Shown: piece after piece, positions 19,090-30,140 of the stretch | Position numbering within the stretch: the stretch's first letter is position 1 | How the letters are laid out: every line of letters starts with the position of its first letter | From: Deinococcus ruber | GTDB lineage: Bacteria > Deinococcota > Deinococci > Deinococcales > Deinococcaceae | NCBI RefSeq assembly: GCF_014648095.1 | Contig: NZ_BMQL01000007.1 | Location: 121,739-185,738 of the forward strand | DNA: 64,000 nucleotides | Direction: 5' to 3' | Notes under the pieces: model-generated | Seen by the model: only the letters and a program-made list of their open reading frames with translations | The model's database searches: none | Told to the model about the DNA's origin: nothing | Translations under genes and position numbers: made by a program

Positions 19090-19995
19090 TCACGGTGGGG
19101 AAAGATCGCCGGGCAGAACCGGGGACTGCCCGTTGTCGGTATCTGCCCGACTGTGAGCCTGAGCGGGGGCAGGAGCAAGCAGCCTGTCGTCGTTCACGGC
19201 GTCTGCCAGGGTTCTGACGCGCAGCAGGGTGGACTGTGCAAATCTGCGGGGCGTCATGTGGGCAAGGGTGCGGAATTCACGGGTCAGGTGCGCCTGATCT
19301 GCAAAGCCGAGGTCGTAGGCCAGCGGTGCCAGCGGCAGATACGGGTCAACCCACAGGCGGTTGTGAATTTCCTCGAAGCGGATCAGCCGGGCCAGGGTCT
19401 TGGCATTCACGCCCACTTCCTGCACAAACAGCCGTTCCAGGTGCCGCTGGCTCAGGTTCAGTTCCGTCGCCAGCGTACCGATGCGGGCGCTGCCCAGCGA
19501 GCGGTACAGCTGGATGGCCGCCTGTGTGCCGCTCTGAAGTGCCTGTCCCTGTTGATTCAGCAGGCCCAGCAGCCAGTCTTCCACCATCTGCCGCGCCTCA
19601 TCCCAGGCGTTCAGCCCGATCAGGGCGCACACCGCCCGGCACAGCCACGGGTGGTCGCGGCTGAGATCCAGCGTGTACTGTCCGAATTCCCAGCCGAATA
19701 GTTGCCGCGCTCCCCAAGGGTACAGTTCCACGCCCAGCGCCCGCGTCAGGCCCACCGAGACCACGCGCTGCGGCGTCAGGGTCAGCCCGAACAGCACCGC
19801 CTGGGGCATCGGCTCCAGTTCTCCGAGCGGTGTAGATGCCTGCCACGACTGCCCGGCATAGAAGGTCAGGCGCACCGAGCGCTCCGGCAGAAAGTGATGT
19901 TCCTGCTGCGAGACGTCGTGGTACTCGCTCACCTGCCAGTAAGACCGCACCAGCGGTTGCAGTCTCGGATCGGGCAGAAATTCCTGAAAGGACAC
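19090..19995 (-). CDS. AraC-family transcriptional regulator
   Basis: 301 aa from GTG 19995. The N-terminal ~150 residues form an uncharacterised sensing domain ([24 protein letters not shown]) of the kind seen in DUF6597-type AraC regulators. The two helix-turn-helix motifs are at about 170-275: [43 protein letters not shown] and [34 protein letters not shown] low-complexity Ala/Pro tail follows. Upstream of the MFS gene and divergent from fumC, so either is a candidate target; no operator was identified. Confidence 0.92.
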   Translation of the reverse strand: MSFQEFLPDPRLQPLVRSYWQVSEYHDVSQQEHHFLPERSVRLTFYAGQSWQASTPLGELEPMPQAVLFGLTLTPQRVVSVGLTRALGVELYPWGARQLFGWEFGQYTLDLSRDHPWLCRAVCALIGLNAWDEARQMVEDWLLGLLNQQGQALQSGTQAAIQLYRSLGSARIGTLATELNLSQRHLERLFVQEVGVNAKTLARLIRFEEIHNRLWVDPYLPLAPLAYDLGFADQAHLTREFRTLAHMTPRRFAQSTLLRVRTLADAVNDDRLLAPAPAQAHSRADTDNGQSPVLPGDLSPP

Positions 19996-20142
19996 CTTCT
20001 ACTGTGGCACGTTCACGGGGCGGCGGCATCCGCCATCTTTACAGGAGAACGTGTCGTATTTCTTCAAGACGCCGGGGGCGGCGGGTGCAGAAGGACAGTT
20101 CTCACGGGCGACACGCGACACGCCACATGCCCTTCTCCGCCT

Positions 20143-20148
20143 TAAACT
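20143..20148 (+). promoter_or_regulatory. -10 box of fumC
   Basis: TAAACT, 6 nt before ATG 20155. Confidence 0.6.
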
Positions 20149-20154
20149 TGAGCC

Positions 20155-21561
<1,407 letters not shown>

Positions 21562-21594
21562 AGCGCTGAGCCGGAAAGACAGCCAGCTATGCAG

Positions 21595-21633
21595 TGCAGA
21601 GGGCGAAGATTCAGGTCTTCGCCCTCTGCATTT
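21595..21633 (+). terminator. Terminator after fumC
   Basis: 15-bp perfect stem TGCAGAGGGCGAAGA with TCTTCGCCCTCTGCA, 6-nt loop, then TTTG. Confidence 0.85.
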
Positions 21634-21791
21634 GTGTCAAGCTGTCCCACCTTCTGGGACATGGCTGGCCTCAAGCATTCGGGACAACGCCGGATGCACA
21701 CTACCTTCACAGGCAGGAGCGGTGAGTCAGTCAACTCGCCCGGAGCCTGACGGATGTAAGGCCCTATTCCACGACCCCAACGGAGGTTTCT

Positions 21792-22715
21792 ATGCTTCGC
21801 ACAGCCATGTTCTCCAGATTCATCGTCTCGGCCCTGCTGTCTCTGACCGCTCTCACTCCTGTGGCACATGCCCAGACCGCAGCTTCTCGGCCTGCCATCA
21901 TGTACGGCATTCTGCCGGGCGGCGACCTGAACTGGTACCGACACAACGCCAATCTGACGGGCGGCGGTCTTCAGGACGCAGGCTCCTGGAACCCTGTGAG
22001 CGGCAAGACCGTCGGCATCGGCTGGAACGGCATGAAAGAGGTGTTTCCGGGCGGAAACGGCGTCATCTACGCCATTACACCGAACGGCGACCTGAAATGG
22101 TACAAGCACAGTGCCAACCTGACGGGCGGCGGTCTTCAGGATGCCGGATCATGGGACCCGTCAAGCGGCAAGACCGTCGGCATCGGCTGGAATGAGTTCC
22201 AGAAGGTGTTTTCGGGCGGAAACGGCGTGATCTACGGCATCCTGCCGAACGGCGATCTGAAATGGTACAAGCACAGCGCCTACCTGACGGGCGGCGGCCT
22301 TCAGGATGCAGGCTCCTGGAACCCCCTGAGCGGCAAGACCGTCGGCATCGGCTGGAACGGCTTCAAAGACGTGTTTTCGGGTGGAAATGGCATCATCTAC
22401 GTCATCACCCAGAACGGCGACCTGAAATGGTACAAGCACACGGCCTACCAGACGGGCGGCGGCCTTCAGGACGCAGGTTCCTGGAACTCCCTGAGCGGCA
22501 AAACCGTCGGCATCGGCTGGAACGGCTTCAAGCAGGTCTTCTCGACTGGAAGGGGCATCATGTACGGCATTTTGCCGAACGGCGACCTGAAGTGGTATCG
22601 CCACACGGCCTATCAGACCGGCGGCGGCCTTCAGGACGCAGGTTCCTGGAACTCCCTGAGCGGCAAAACCGTCGGTATCGGCTGGAACAGCTTCCTGACC
22701 GTCTTCGGGTTCTGA
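21792..22715 (+). CDS. Secreted five-repeat tachylectin-like propeller protein
   Basis: 307 aa. A signal peptide ending in AHA (residues 1-29) is followed by five near-identical 55-residue repeats and almost nothing else. Each repeat reads IYxIxPNGDLKWYxH, then GGGLQDAGSW, then GKTVGIGWN. The pattern resembles tachylectin-2, a five-bladed beta-propeller lectin with one sugar site per blade, so the whole mature protein is probably one closed propeller. Sugar binding is an inference. GGAGG lies 5 nt before ATG 21792, so this mRNA is not leaderless. Followed by a terminator; no linked enzyme or transporter. Confidence 0.88.
   Translation: MLRTAMFSRFIVSALLSLTALTPVAHAQTAASRPAIMYGILPGGDLNWYRHNANLTGGGLQDAGSWNPVSGKTVGIGWNGMKEVFPGGNGVIYAITPNGDLKWYKHSANLTGGGLQDAGSWDPSSGKTVGIGWNEFQKVFSGGNGVIYGILPNGDLKWYKHSAYLTGGGLQDAGSWNPLSGKTVGIGWNGFKDVFSGGNGIIYVITQNGDLKWYKHTAYQTGGGLQDAGSWNSLSGKTVGIGWNGFKQVFSTGRGIMYGILPNGDLKWYRHTAYQTGGGLQDAGSWNSLSGKTVGIGWNSFLTVFGF
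21894..22712 (+). repeat. Five tandem 165-bp coding repeats
   Basis: Units begin near 21894, 22059, 22224, 22389 and 22554, in exact 165-nt register, highly similar at DNA level; recombination could change the copy number. Confidence 0.9.
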
Positions 22716-22760
22716 AGAGTATTCCTGCTCCCCGAACCTTTGCGGCTGGCCCGTATACAG

Positions 22761-22789
22761 TTGACGTGCCGTGCATACCGCGCTACTCT
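22761..22789 (+). promoter_or_regulatory. Promoter reading into a terminator
   Basis: TTGACG (22761-22766), 17 nt, TACTCT (22784-22789). Transcription would begin near 22796, only a few bases before the terminator hairpin. Confidence 0.5.
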
Positions 22790-22799
22790 ATATTTATCA

Positions 22800-22822
22800 G
22801 CGTCCTTCGGGGCGCTTTTTTT
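22800..22822 (+). terminator. Terminator after propeller gene
   Basis: GCGTCC-TTCG-GGGCGC followed by seven T. Confidence 0.8.
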
Positions 22823-22902
22823 ATGCTTCCAAATTCCCCTGTCCCGATTTCTGAGAACGCGTCCGTGTGAAGATTTCGGGCGACCCGTGAGAGGACTCTC
22901 AT

Positions 22903-22908
22903 TAACCT
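22903..22908 (+). promoter_or_regulatory. -10 box of DUF2726 gene
   Basis: TAACCT, 5 nt before ATG 22914. Confidence 0.45.
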
Positions 22909-22913
22909 GAGGC

Positions 22914-23489
22914 ATGTTCCTTCTGAGTATCTTTCTGGTGCTGATCTTGCTGGTCGGGGCAATGGGTCTGGCCGGACGGAAGAAACTCGCGTCTGAGTCG
23001 GCCAGTAAAGAGTCGGCCACTCTGCCGGATCGCCTGCCGGTCATGGTCAAGCGTCCATTTTTCTCCAGAAGTGAGCAGGCCTTTTTCGCGGTGCTGGGCG
23101 AAGCGCTGCAAGACACGCCCTATACGGTCTTTCCCAACGTGCGGCTCAACGATCTGTTCAAGATCACCGATCCCGAACAGCGGCAGAGTACGTATAACCG
23201 GCTGCGCGACAAGCACGTAGATTTTCTGATCGTGACCCGTGACCGCTACCTTCCGACGCTTGCCATCGAGCTGGACGGCGAATCGCACAGCTCGGCGGTG
23301 CAGCAGGAGCGCGACCGCGTCAAAGATCTGATCTTTCACAGTGCCGGTCTGGGGCTGCTGCGCCTCGACGCACGCCAGATCTATCAGGTGAGCTATCTGC
23401 GCGACCGCCTGTCAGACCGCTTGACCGGGCTGCCTGCCGATCAGGACGCCGCCATTCACCCCAACGTTTCCCTTCAGAAGCTCAGGTAA
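22914..23489 (+). CDS. Membrane-anchored DUF2726 protein, PD-(D/E)XK nuclease-like
   Basis: 191 aa. One N-terminal membrane helix (FLLSIFLVLILLVGAMGL) and then a DUF2726 domain (about 45-165): PFFSRSEQAFFAVLGEAL, VFPNVRLNDLF, KHVDFLIVTRDRYLPTLAIELDGESHSS and ERDRVKDLIFHSAGLGLLRLDA. The Asp-Xn-ELDG-K arrangement is that of PD-(D/E)XK endonuclease-like folds. The family's substrate is not established. No neighbouring gene suggests a system; the flavoprotein gene starts 62 nt downstream with its own promoter box. Confidence 0.85.
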   Translation: MFLLSIFLVLILLVGAMGLAGRKKLASESASKESATLPDRLPVMVKRPFFSRSEQAFFAVLGEALQDTPYTVFPNVRLNDLFKITDPEQRQSTYNRLRDKHVDFLIVTRDRYLPTLAIELDGESHSSAVQQERDRVKDLIFHSAGLGLLRLDARQIYQVSYLRDRLSDRLTGLPADQDAAIHPNVSLQKLR

Positions 23490-23538
23490 GTCAGTGCCTT
23501 CTGTATGAATGTGGCTCTCGGCGTCTGTGCGCTGCTGC

Positions 23539-23544
23539 TAAGCT
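23539..23544 (+). promoter_or_regulatory. -10 box of flavoprotein gene
   Basis: TAAGCT, 7 nt before ATG 23552. Confidence 0.55.
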
Positions 23545-23551
23545 TTCCTCT

Positions 23552-24817
23552 ATGACCGACATTCTTGTGGTGGGCGCAGGTCTGGCGGGGCTGACAGCGG
23601 CAAGGACGCTGATGCGTGCCGGAAAACGGGTGCGGGTACTGGAAGCGTCGGGACGGGTAGGCGGGCGCGTGCAGTCGCGCACCCACGACGGATTTCTGCT
23701 CGATGCCGGGTATCAGGTGCTGTTCACCGGCTATCCGGCAGTCAAGCGCCAGCTCGATCTGGGGGCGCTCGATCTGGTCGCGCTGCCCCCTGCCGCCGCC
23801 GTTCGCACGGGTGCGCGGGTTTCGGTGCTGGGCGATCCCTTCCGCGATCCGGGCAGCCTGCTGTCCAGCCTCGCCAGCCGCGCCCTGAGCCTGCCCGACA
23901 AGCTGCGGGTGGCGCGGCTGGGCGCAGAACTGCGGGTGGGGCCAGCGCATCACCTGCTGGTCGGCCCCGACGAATCCACCCACAGCTATCTGACGCGGCA
24001 GGGCTTTTCCGCTGCCGCTCTGACCAACTTCTTCGGCCCATTTTTCGGCGGCATCTTCCTGAAGCGCGATCTCTCGACCAGTGCGCGGCTGTTCCGCTAT
24101 TACTTCCGCATGCTGATGGACGGCGACATTGCGCTTCCGCGTGCGGGCATGGGACAGGTGGCCGCGCAGCTTGCCCACGATCTGCCGATCTCGCTGAATG
24201 TGCGCGTGTCGCGGCTTCAGGCCACCGAGCGGGGCGTGAGCGTGGTCACGTCGCTGGGCGAGCTGGAAGCGGAACAGGTGATCGTGGCGACCGACCCGCC
24301 CGCCGCCGCGAAGTTGCTGGACGAGGCGGCCCCCGCGCTGGAAAGCGTGTCCAGCACATATGTGTACTATGCCAGCAGCGAGCCGCTCGACGCTCAGCCG
24401 CGCCTGCTGCTGAATGCCGAAGCGGGCGTCATCAACAACGCCCACTGGCTGAGCAACGTCATGCCGGAGCGGGCTGCACCGGGTCGGCATCTGCTGGTTG
24501 CCACGCTGCTGGGCACGCCCCCTTCCGAAGACGCCGCGCTGGACGTGCAGGTGCGCGGCGAGTTGCAGCGCTGGTATGGTGACGCCGTGAAGGAGCTACA
24601 TCTGTTAGGCACCGAACGCATCGCCCACGCCCAGTTTGCCCAGCCACCGGGCTACGTTGCCCAGCTGCCCGGTCATACCACCGGCATTCCCGGCGTGCTG
24701 CGGGCCAGCGAGATCACCAGCATGAGCGGCATTCAGGGTGCGCTGGAAAGTGGCGAAAAAGCCGCTGCCATCGTCCTGAACGACACGGCGGGCATGAGTC
24801 GGCCCAGGGGGGCATAG
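23552..24817 (+). CDS. FAD-dependent amine-oxidase/carotenoid-desaturase-like oxidoreductase
   Basis: 421 aa. N-terminal dinucleotide fold ILVVGAGLAGLTAARTLMRAGKRVRVLEASGRVGGR is typical of protoporphyrinogen oxidases, amine oxidases and CrtI-type carotenoid enzymes. The C-terminal FAD block is replaced by a shorter GIPGVLRASEITSMSGIQGALESGEKAA. Shorter than CrtI enzymes (about 500 aa). Deinococcus makes deinoxanthin, so a carotenoid step is possible, but no other carotenoid gene is present and the exact reaction cannot be named. The VOC gene starts 2 nt after its stop. Confidence 0.85.
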   Translation: MTDILVVGAGLAGLTAARTLMRAGKRVRVLEASGRVGGRVQSRTHDGFLLDAGYQVLFTGYPAVKRQLDLGALDLVALPPAAAVRTGARVSVLGDPFRDPGSLLSSLASRALSLPDKLRVARLGAELRVGPAHHLLVGPDESTHSYLTRQGFSAAALTNFFGPFFGGIFLKRDLSTSARLFRYYFRMLMDGDIALPRAGMGQVAAQLAHDLPISLNVRVSRLQATERGVSVVTSLGELEAEQVIVATDPPAAAKLLDEAAPALESVSSTYVYYASSEPLDAQPRLLLNAEAGVINNAHWLSNVMPERAAPGRHLLVATLLGTPPSEDAALDVQVRGELQRWYGDAVKELHLLGTERIAHAQFAQPPGYVAQLPGHTTGIPGVLRASEITSMSGIQGALESGEKAAAIVLNDTAGMSRPRGA

Positions 24818-24819
24818 CG

Positions 24820-25452
24820 TTGATTCGACCTGCCCTCGATCATCTGGTCTTTGCCGCCGCCGATCTGGCGTCCGGTCAGGCGGCGCTGGAACAGCTGCTG
24901 GGCGTGCCGCTGCAACCGGGAGGCCAACATCAGTATTTCGGCACCCACAATGCCGTGCTGAACCTGGGGCCGCTGTATCTGGAAGTCATCGCGGTCGATC
25001 CGGCGGCCCCGGCGTTGCCCCGTCCACGCTGGTTCGAGCTGGATACTCCGCAGATGCGGCAGCGTATCGCCAGCGGCCCGCAGCTGATTCACTGGGTCTG
25101 CCGTGTTCCACATCTGGAAACAGCGCTGCTGAACAGTCCGGAAGATCACGGCGCAGAGGTGGCGCTGTCACGCGGGCAGAACCGCTGGTTGCTGAGCGTG
25201 CCCCCAGACGGGTCGCTGCCGATGGGCGGCGTGCTGCCCAGCCTGATCGAGTGGCAGAGTCTGTCGCCCGCGCAGCGGCTGGTAGATCATGGCGTGCGCC
25301 TGAAGACCCTGCATCTGACCACGCCCGACCCGGCACGGCTGGAAGCAGCCCTGGCAGCCCTCAATATCTCGGATGTGGAACTGGACATCGAAACAGGGCC
25401 GCCCCGACTGGAAGCGACCCTGACGACTCCGAACGGAGAAGTGCGGCTGTAA
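24820..25452 (+). CDS. VOC/glyoxalase-like domain protein
   Basis: 210 aa from TTG 24820, 2 nt after the flavoprotein stop, so translationally coupled. N-terminus [24 protein letters not shown] and [24 protein letters not shown] match the glyoxalase-like domain 3 family; the second half repeats the fold weakly ([20 protein letters not shown]). The metal-ligand His and Glu at the first strand and LEVI positions are present. No reaction can be assigned; the operon partner is an FAD oxidoreductase. Confidence 0.82.
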   Translation: MIRPALDHLVFAAADLASGQAALEQLLGVPLQPGGQHQYFGTHNAVLNLGPLYLEVIAVDPAAPALPRPRWFELDTPQMRQRIASGPQLIHWVCRVPHLETALLNSPEDHGAEVALSRGQNRWLLSVPPDGSLPMGGVLPSLIEWQSLSPAQRLVDHGVRLKTLHLTTPDPARLEAALAALNISDVELDIETGPPRLEATLTTPNGEVRL

Positions 25453-25468
25453 CCGTTGACCGGCTGGC

Positions 25469-26488
25469 TTAGACGCCTGCCTTCTCGTTCAGTGCGCCCT
25501 GCTCCTGAAGGTATTCCGCGATCTGCACCGCATTCAGCGCCGCGCCCTTCAGCAGCTGGTCGCCGCTGACGAACAATTCCAGGCCGCCGTCAAATACCAG
25601 GCTACTGCGGATGCGGCCCACTTCCACGTCGTACTGACCGCTGGAGGTCAGCGGCATCGGGTAGAGCTTCTGCGCGGGGTCGTCCACGACCTTCACGCCG
25701 GGGCTGCGGCGCAGCAGCTCGCGCACCGCTTCCGGGTCGGCGGGGCGTTCCAGTTCCAGTGTGATGGACTCGCTGTGTGCCCGCATGGTGGGAATACGGA
25801 CTGCCGTGCAGCTCACGGGGAAGCTGTCGTCCCCAAAAATCTTGTGCGTCTCCCAGACCACCTTCATCTCTTCCTTGGTGTACCCGTTGTCCTGAAAGCT
25901 GTCGATGTGCGGAATCAGGTTGAAGGGAATCGGGTGGGCAAACACTTCATTGGTCGCCTGCTCGCCGTCCAGCACGCGGCGGGTCTGGTCTTCCAGTTCC
26001 TGCATGCCCTTCGCGCCCGCGCCGCTGGTCGCCTGATACGTGCTCACGATCATGCGCTTCACGCCGTACTCGCGGTGAATAGGGTAGACCGCGACGGCGG
26101 CAATAGCGGTGGTGCAGTTGGGATTGGCGATGATGCCCTGGTGCTTCAGCGCGGCTTCACCGTTGATTTCCGGCACCACCAGCGGAACGGTGTCGTCGTA
26201 GCGAAAGGCGCTGGAATTGTCGATCACCAGCGAGCCGCCCTTCACCCACAGCGGAGCCTTCTCCTTGCTGATGCTGCCACCCGCCGACGCCAGAATCACA
26301 TCGGCGGGAATCGCGCCCTCGGGCATGACCTGAACCACCAGATCCTGCCCCTTGAAGCTCAGGGTGCTGCCCGCGCTACGGGGCGAGGCGTACAGTTGCA
26401 GCTCGCTGAACTTCAGGCTGCTCTGCTCCAGAACGCGTAACAGCTCGTGTCCGACAGCTCCGGTGGCTCCAACGATGGCAAGTTTCAT
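25469..26488 (-). CDS. asd: Aspartate-semialdehyde dehydrogenase
   Basis: Reduces aspartyl phosphate to aspartate semialdehyde, the branch point to Thr/Ile, Met and Lys/DAP. 339 aa. NADP site [21 protein letters not shown]; catalytic Cys in [15 protein letters not shown] (about C130); [40 protein letters not shown] with the conserved Arg and His. A Shine-Dalgarno AGGAG lies 6 nt before ATG 26488. The gene is preceded by a terminator and a 9-codon leader ORF, which argue for attenuation by Thr (and perhaps Cys/Ile) supply. Confidence 0.97.
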   Translation of the reverse strand: MKLAIVGATGAVGHELLRVLEQSSLKFSELQLYASPRSAGSTLSFKGQDLVVQVMPEGAIPADVILASAGGSISKEKAPLWVKGGSLVIDNSSAFRYDDTVPLVVPEINGEAALKHQGIIANPNCTTAIAAVAVYPIHREYGVKRMIVSTYQATSGAGAKGMQELEDQTRRVLDGEQATNEVFAHPIPFNLIPHIDSFQDNGYTKEEMKVVWETHKIFGDDSFPVSCTAVRIPTMRAHSESITLELERPADPEAVRELLRRSPGVKVVDDPAQKLYPMPLTSSGQYDVEVGRIRSSLVFDGGLELFVSGDQLLKGAALNAVQIAEYLQEQGALNEKAGV

Positions 26489-26538
26489 GGTGACTCCTGG
26501 GGGGTGAGAAGGGCGATTATCAGGCTGGCCGGAACAAT

Positions 26539-26562
26539 AAAAAACCCGCCATACGCGGCGGG
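26539..26562 (-). terminator. Attenuator terminator before asd
   Basis: On the minus strand CCCGCC-GCGTAT-GGCGGG then six T, 50 nt before asd. An upstream GGCGGC (26584-26589) can instead pair with GCCGCC (26561-26566), touching the terminator 5' arm: a candidate antiterminator. Confidence 0.85.
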
Positions 26563-26587
26563 CGGCTCTCGCAGAATCGCGGGCCGC

Positions 26588-26617
26588 CTAACTGGTGATG
26601 GTGGTGCAACACTGCAT
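26588..26617 (-). CDS. Leader peptide of asd (Cys/Thr/Ile codons)
   Basis: ATG CAG TGT TGC ACC ACC ATC, then ACC AGT TAG: MQCCTTITS. Six consecutive Cys/Thr/Ile codons resemble the sensing run of E. coli thrL in miniature. ATG starts 6 nt after the -10 box, so the leader would be translated from a leaderless RNA. Its stop codon overlaps the candidate antiterminator arm. Not confirmable without ribosome profiling or conservation. Confidence 0.7.
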   Translation of the reverse strand: MQCCTTITS

Positions 26618-26623
26618 GGAACT

Positions 26624-26652
26624 ACCTTAGCGGCTGTGCGGGGGTGGGTCAA
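26624..26652 (-). promoter_or_regulatory. Promoter of asd leader
   Basis: On the minus strand TTGACC (26647-26652), exactly 17 nt, TAAGGT (26624-26629), then 6 nt to the leader ATG. It begins within 10 nt of the stop of the signal-peptidase gene upstream. Confidence 0.8.
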
Positions 26653-26660
26653 GGGGCAGC

Positions 26661-27542
26661 CTACGGGCGGTATTGCGATGGAAAACACTCATCGTGGGTG
26701 AGAGGAAGGCCAGCGCTTCTGGCAGCCGGATGCACCACACCTGTGATCTGCGAGAGAGGCAGCGGCCCAAAGTAGCGCGAGTCCTCGAAGTTAGTGGCGC
26801 GGTTATCGGCCAGCACAAAGACGCTTCCTGCTGGGACGGTTAGACGTTTTGCCTGCTGTTGATCCTTTACTGCAAGGAGGGTTAGGTTGTTTTCGTCCAG
26901 ATTCTCATCCAAGCAGCCTGCTGCCCTGAGCTTAGCAATCCGCGTTGGGTCGTCGGTGGGCTTGCCATTCACAGAGACCAGGCCGCGTTTCATTTCTACG
27001 GTGTCGCCTGCGAGGGCCACGACGCGGGAGATAAGCTGACCATTGCCGTCTGGAAGAGGATAAATCACGATGGTGCCGCGCCGGATATCGCCACGTAGCA
27101 GCGGCAGCCTGACGGTGAGGGCGCGTTCCGCTGTTCGCATGGTTGGGATCATAGAGACACCCCGTAGCCCAATGAGTTCTACGAAAGTTCTTGCGCCAAG
27201 CCAAAACAGTCCCAGAACGACGATCAGAAAAGCAGTGCCCTTCAACCAACCGGGACGATCAAAGCGGGCGAGCAATGGAAACCGGCGCAGATCTGGCGGT
27301 TGGGAAGCGTAGTACCCCGCCGACACTACGCACAGCACCAGCAGCAGCAGTTGTACTATCCCGAAGGAACGGCTCAATCCTAACCAAGCCATGACATACA
27401 AAGATACGGCTGACAGCAAGAGGGCCAGGCTTGTCAGGATCAGGCTGGTATAGAGCAGGCCGACAGGCCCCAGCAGGCCCAATAGAGCGGCCAGCCAGGG
27501 CATACGAGGATAACTGGAATGGTGGGAAGGCTCTGCACGCAT
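26661..27542 (-). CDS. Signal peptidase I (S26) homologue lacking the catalytic lysine
   Basis: 293 aa. Residues 15-125 hold several hydrophobic helices (more than usual for LepB), then the S26 domain. Box B GVSMIPTM contains the nucleophile Ser130; box E ADNRATNFEDSRYFGPL is intact. In box D, however, the sequence is QLISRVVALAGD, so Ser172 sits where SipS/LepB have the general-base Lys (IKR-VGLPGD). It may be inactive, use another base, or have a specialised substrate. TAATCT lies 6 nt before ATG 27542. The asd promoter follows directly. Confidence 0.82.
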   Translation of the reverse strand: MRAEPSHHSSYPRMPWLAALLGLLGPVGLLYTSLILTSLALLLSAVSLYVMAWLGLSRSFGIVQLLLLVLCVVSAGYYASQPPDLRRFPLLARFDRPGWLKGTAFLIVVLGLFWLGARTFVELIGLRGVSMIPTMRTAERALTVRLPLLRGDIRRGTIVIYPLPDGNGQLISRVVALAGDTVEMKRGLVSVNGKPTDDPTRIAKLRAAGCLDENLDENNLTLLAVKDQQQAKRLTVPAGSVFVLADNRATNFEDSRYFGPLPLSQITGVVHPAARSAGLPLTHDECFPSQYRP

Positions 27543-27548
27543 AATGAA

Positions 27549-27554
27549 AGATTA
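27549..27554 (-). promoter_or_regulatory. -10 box of signal-peptidase homologue
   Basis: TAATCT on the minus strand, 6 nt before ATG 27542. Confidence 0.5.
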
Positions 27555-27589
27555 CTCAATTTCTTCATGCACGGCTCACGCAATACCCG

Positions 27590-27877
27590 TCAGTACACCT
27601 GCGTCACATGCACCACGTTCGCCCCTTCCATCAGGTGCCCCCACACCGCCCGCCACGCCGGGAAGCGTTCAGACTCGCGAAAGGTGACGGTATGTGCCTC
27701 CAGCGTTTCCCACCAGATAAACAGCGTGAATACGTCCGGGTGTTCGATGCCCCGGTGCAGCTCGTGGCGGATATAGCCGGGCGTGCTGGCGGCAATCGGG
27801 AAGGCGTCGGGCATGACCGAGATGAAGGCGTCGGCATTGCCGGGTTTGAGGGTAATGGTGGCGATTTCAAGAATCAT
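27590..27877 (-). CDS. Antibiotic-biosynthesis-monooxygenase (ABM) fold protein
   Basis: 95 aa dimeric ferredoxin-like fold protein: EIATITLKPGNADAFISVMPDAF, then a HELHRGIEHPDVFTLFIWWETLEAHTVTFRES block characteristic of ABM/YgiN-like proteins, which include quinol monooxygenases and heme-degrading enzymes. No haem-binding residue set can be asserted. Its ATG overlaps the stop of the upstream membrane-protein gene by 4 nt, suggesting co-translation. Confidence 0.85.
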   Translation of the reverse strand: MILEIATITLKPGNADAFISVMPDAFPIAASTPGYIRHELHRGIEHPDVFTLFIWWETLEAHTVTFRESERFPAWRAVWGHLMEGANVVHVTQVY

Positions 27878-28332
27878 GGGTCGTCCTTGTTCAGAATAGG
27901 GGATGATCGGTTGTCAGGATACTTCTCGTACTCAAATCCGAAGTATGAGCGAACTTGCTGCATAAAATGAAGCAGAAGAATCCCAAACACGCTCATCATA
28001 GTAGTACCAGCTATATCTATTTCAAACTTGCGAAGATGTGTTGGAATTATAAGTAAAAAACTGGCCAACCAGATCAGAACAAAATTTCTGATGGGGCCGG
28101 TCAGGAGAAGCGATAAATTATTTTTACTTATCATGGGTTTCAAAAACTTAAAGTGAAAGAAGATTAAAATAAATGGTACTACAACTAAAAACCATGTCGG
28201 AAAGCTGGTATTAAAGGGCGGTAAAGTTTTGATTAAAAAGGCGTGGGAAACCGTGCGTACTAAATAGAAAACGAGCAGGCTTATGCTTAAAGCTGCATAT
28301 AAAACTTTCAGAGCTGAGCGAAACCTCTCCAC
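27874..28332 (-). CDS. Small multi-pass membrane protein, unknown
   Basis: 152 aa from GTG 28332 with about four hydrophobic helices (LYAALSISLLVFYLV, TWFLVVVPFILIFFHF, FVLIWLASFLLIIPTHL, MMSVFGILLLHFM) and a charged C-terminal tail. No family recognised. Codon choice and base composition are strongly AT-biased compared with the flanking genes, which suggests recent acquisition. TAAGCT lies 6 nt before the GTG. Overlaps the ABM gene by 4 nt. Confidence 0.75.
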   Translation of the reverse strand: MERFRSALKVLYAALSISLLVFYLVRTVSHAFLIKTLPPFNTSFPTWFLVVVPFILIFFHFKFLKPMISKNNLSLLLTGPIRNFVLIWLASFLLIIPTHLRKFEIDIAGTTMMSVFGILLLHFMQQVRSYFGFEYEKYPDNRSSPILNKDDP

Positions 28333-28338
28333 TTTTCA

Positions 28339-28344
28339 AGCTTA
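28339..28344 (-). promoter_or_regulatory. -10 box of small membrane-protein gene
   Basis: TAAGCT on the minus strand, 6 nt before GTG 28332. Confidence 0.45.
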
Positions 28345-28398
28345 ACAGGAGAAGGAGAACGCTGACACTGCATTTCCCTCTCCATAGTCTTTCGCTGC

Positions 28399-29976
<1,578 letters not shown>

Positions 29977-30028
29977 GGAATTCTCCTGTCTGAAAAGAGG
30001 GGCAAGATGAGGGCGGGACAACAGGGCC

Positions 30029-30061
30029 AAAAAAAACCCCGAAGCGCTGGAGGCTCCGGGG
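30029..30061 (-). terminator. Attenuator terminator before leuA
   Basis: CCCCGGAGC pairs with GCTTCGGGG (one G-U) around a 7-nt loop, then eight T on the minus strand; 52 nt before leuA. Confidence 0.88.
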
Positions 30062-30080
30062 AAGGTCGGGCAGCTTTTGC

Positions 30081-30134
30081 TTACGCCTGACTCCACCGGA
30101 GTGACGTAAGAAGAAGCGAGCGGACAACCTGCAT
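30081..30134 (-). CDS. Leucine leader peptide of leuA
   Basis: 17 codons plus stop: [17 protein letters not shown]. Three consecutive CTT Leu codons (7-9), a fourth Leu, and two Val. The RNA from codon 9 to the stop can fold into CUUACG...ACUCC-GGU-GGAGU...CGUAAG, a candidate pause hairpin that a stalled ribosome would open. The ATG lies 6 nt after the -10 box. Confidence 0.82.
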   Translation of the reverse strand: MQVVRSLLLTSLRWSQA

Positions 30135-30140
30135 GCAGCT

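Noticed and set aside
21894..22712. CRISPR-like regular repeats
   Set aside because: Repeat period is 165 bp with no spacers and it encodes protein blades in frame.
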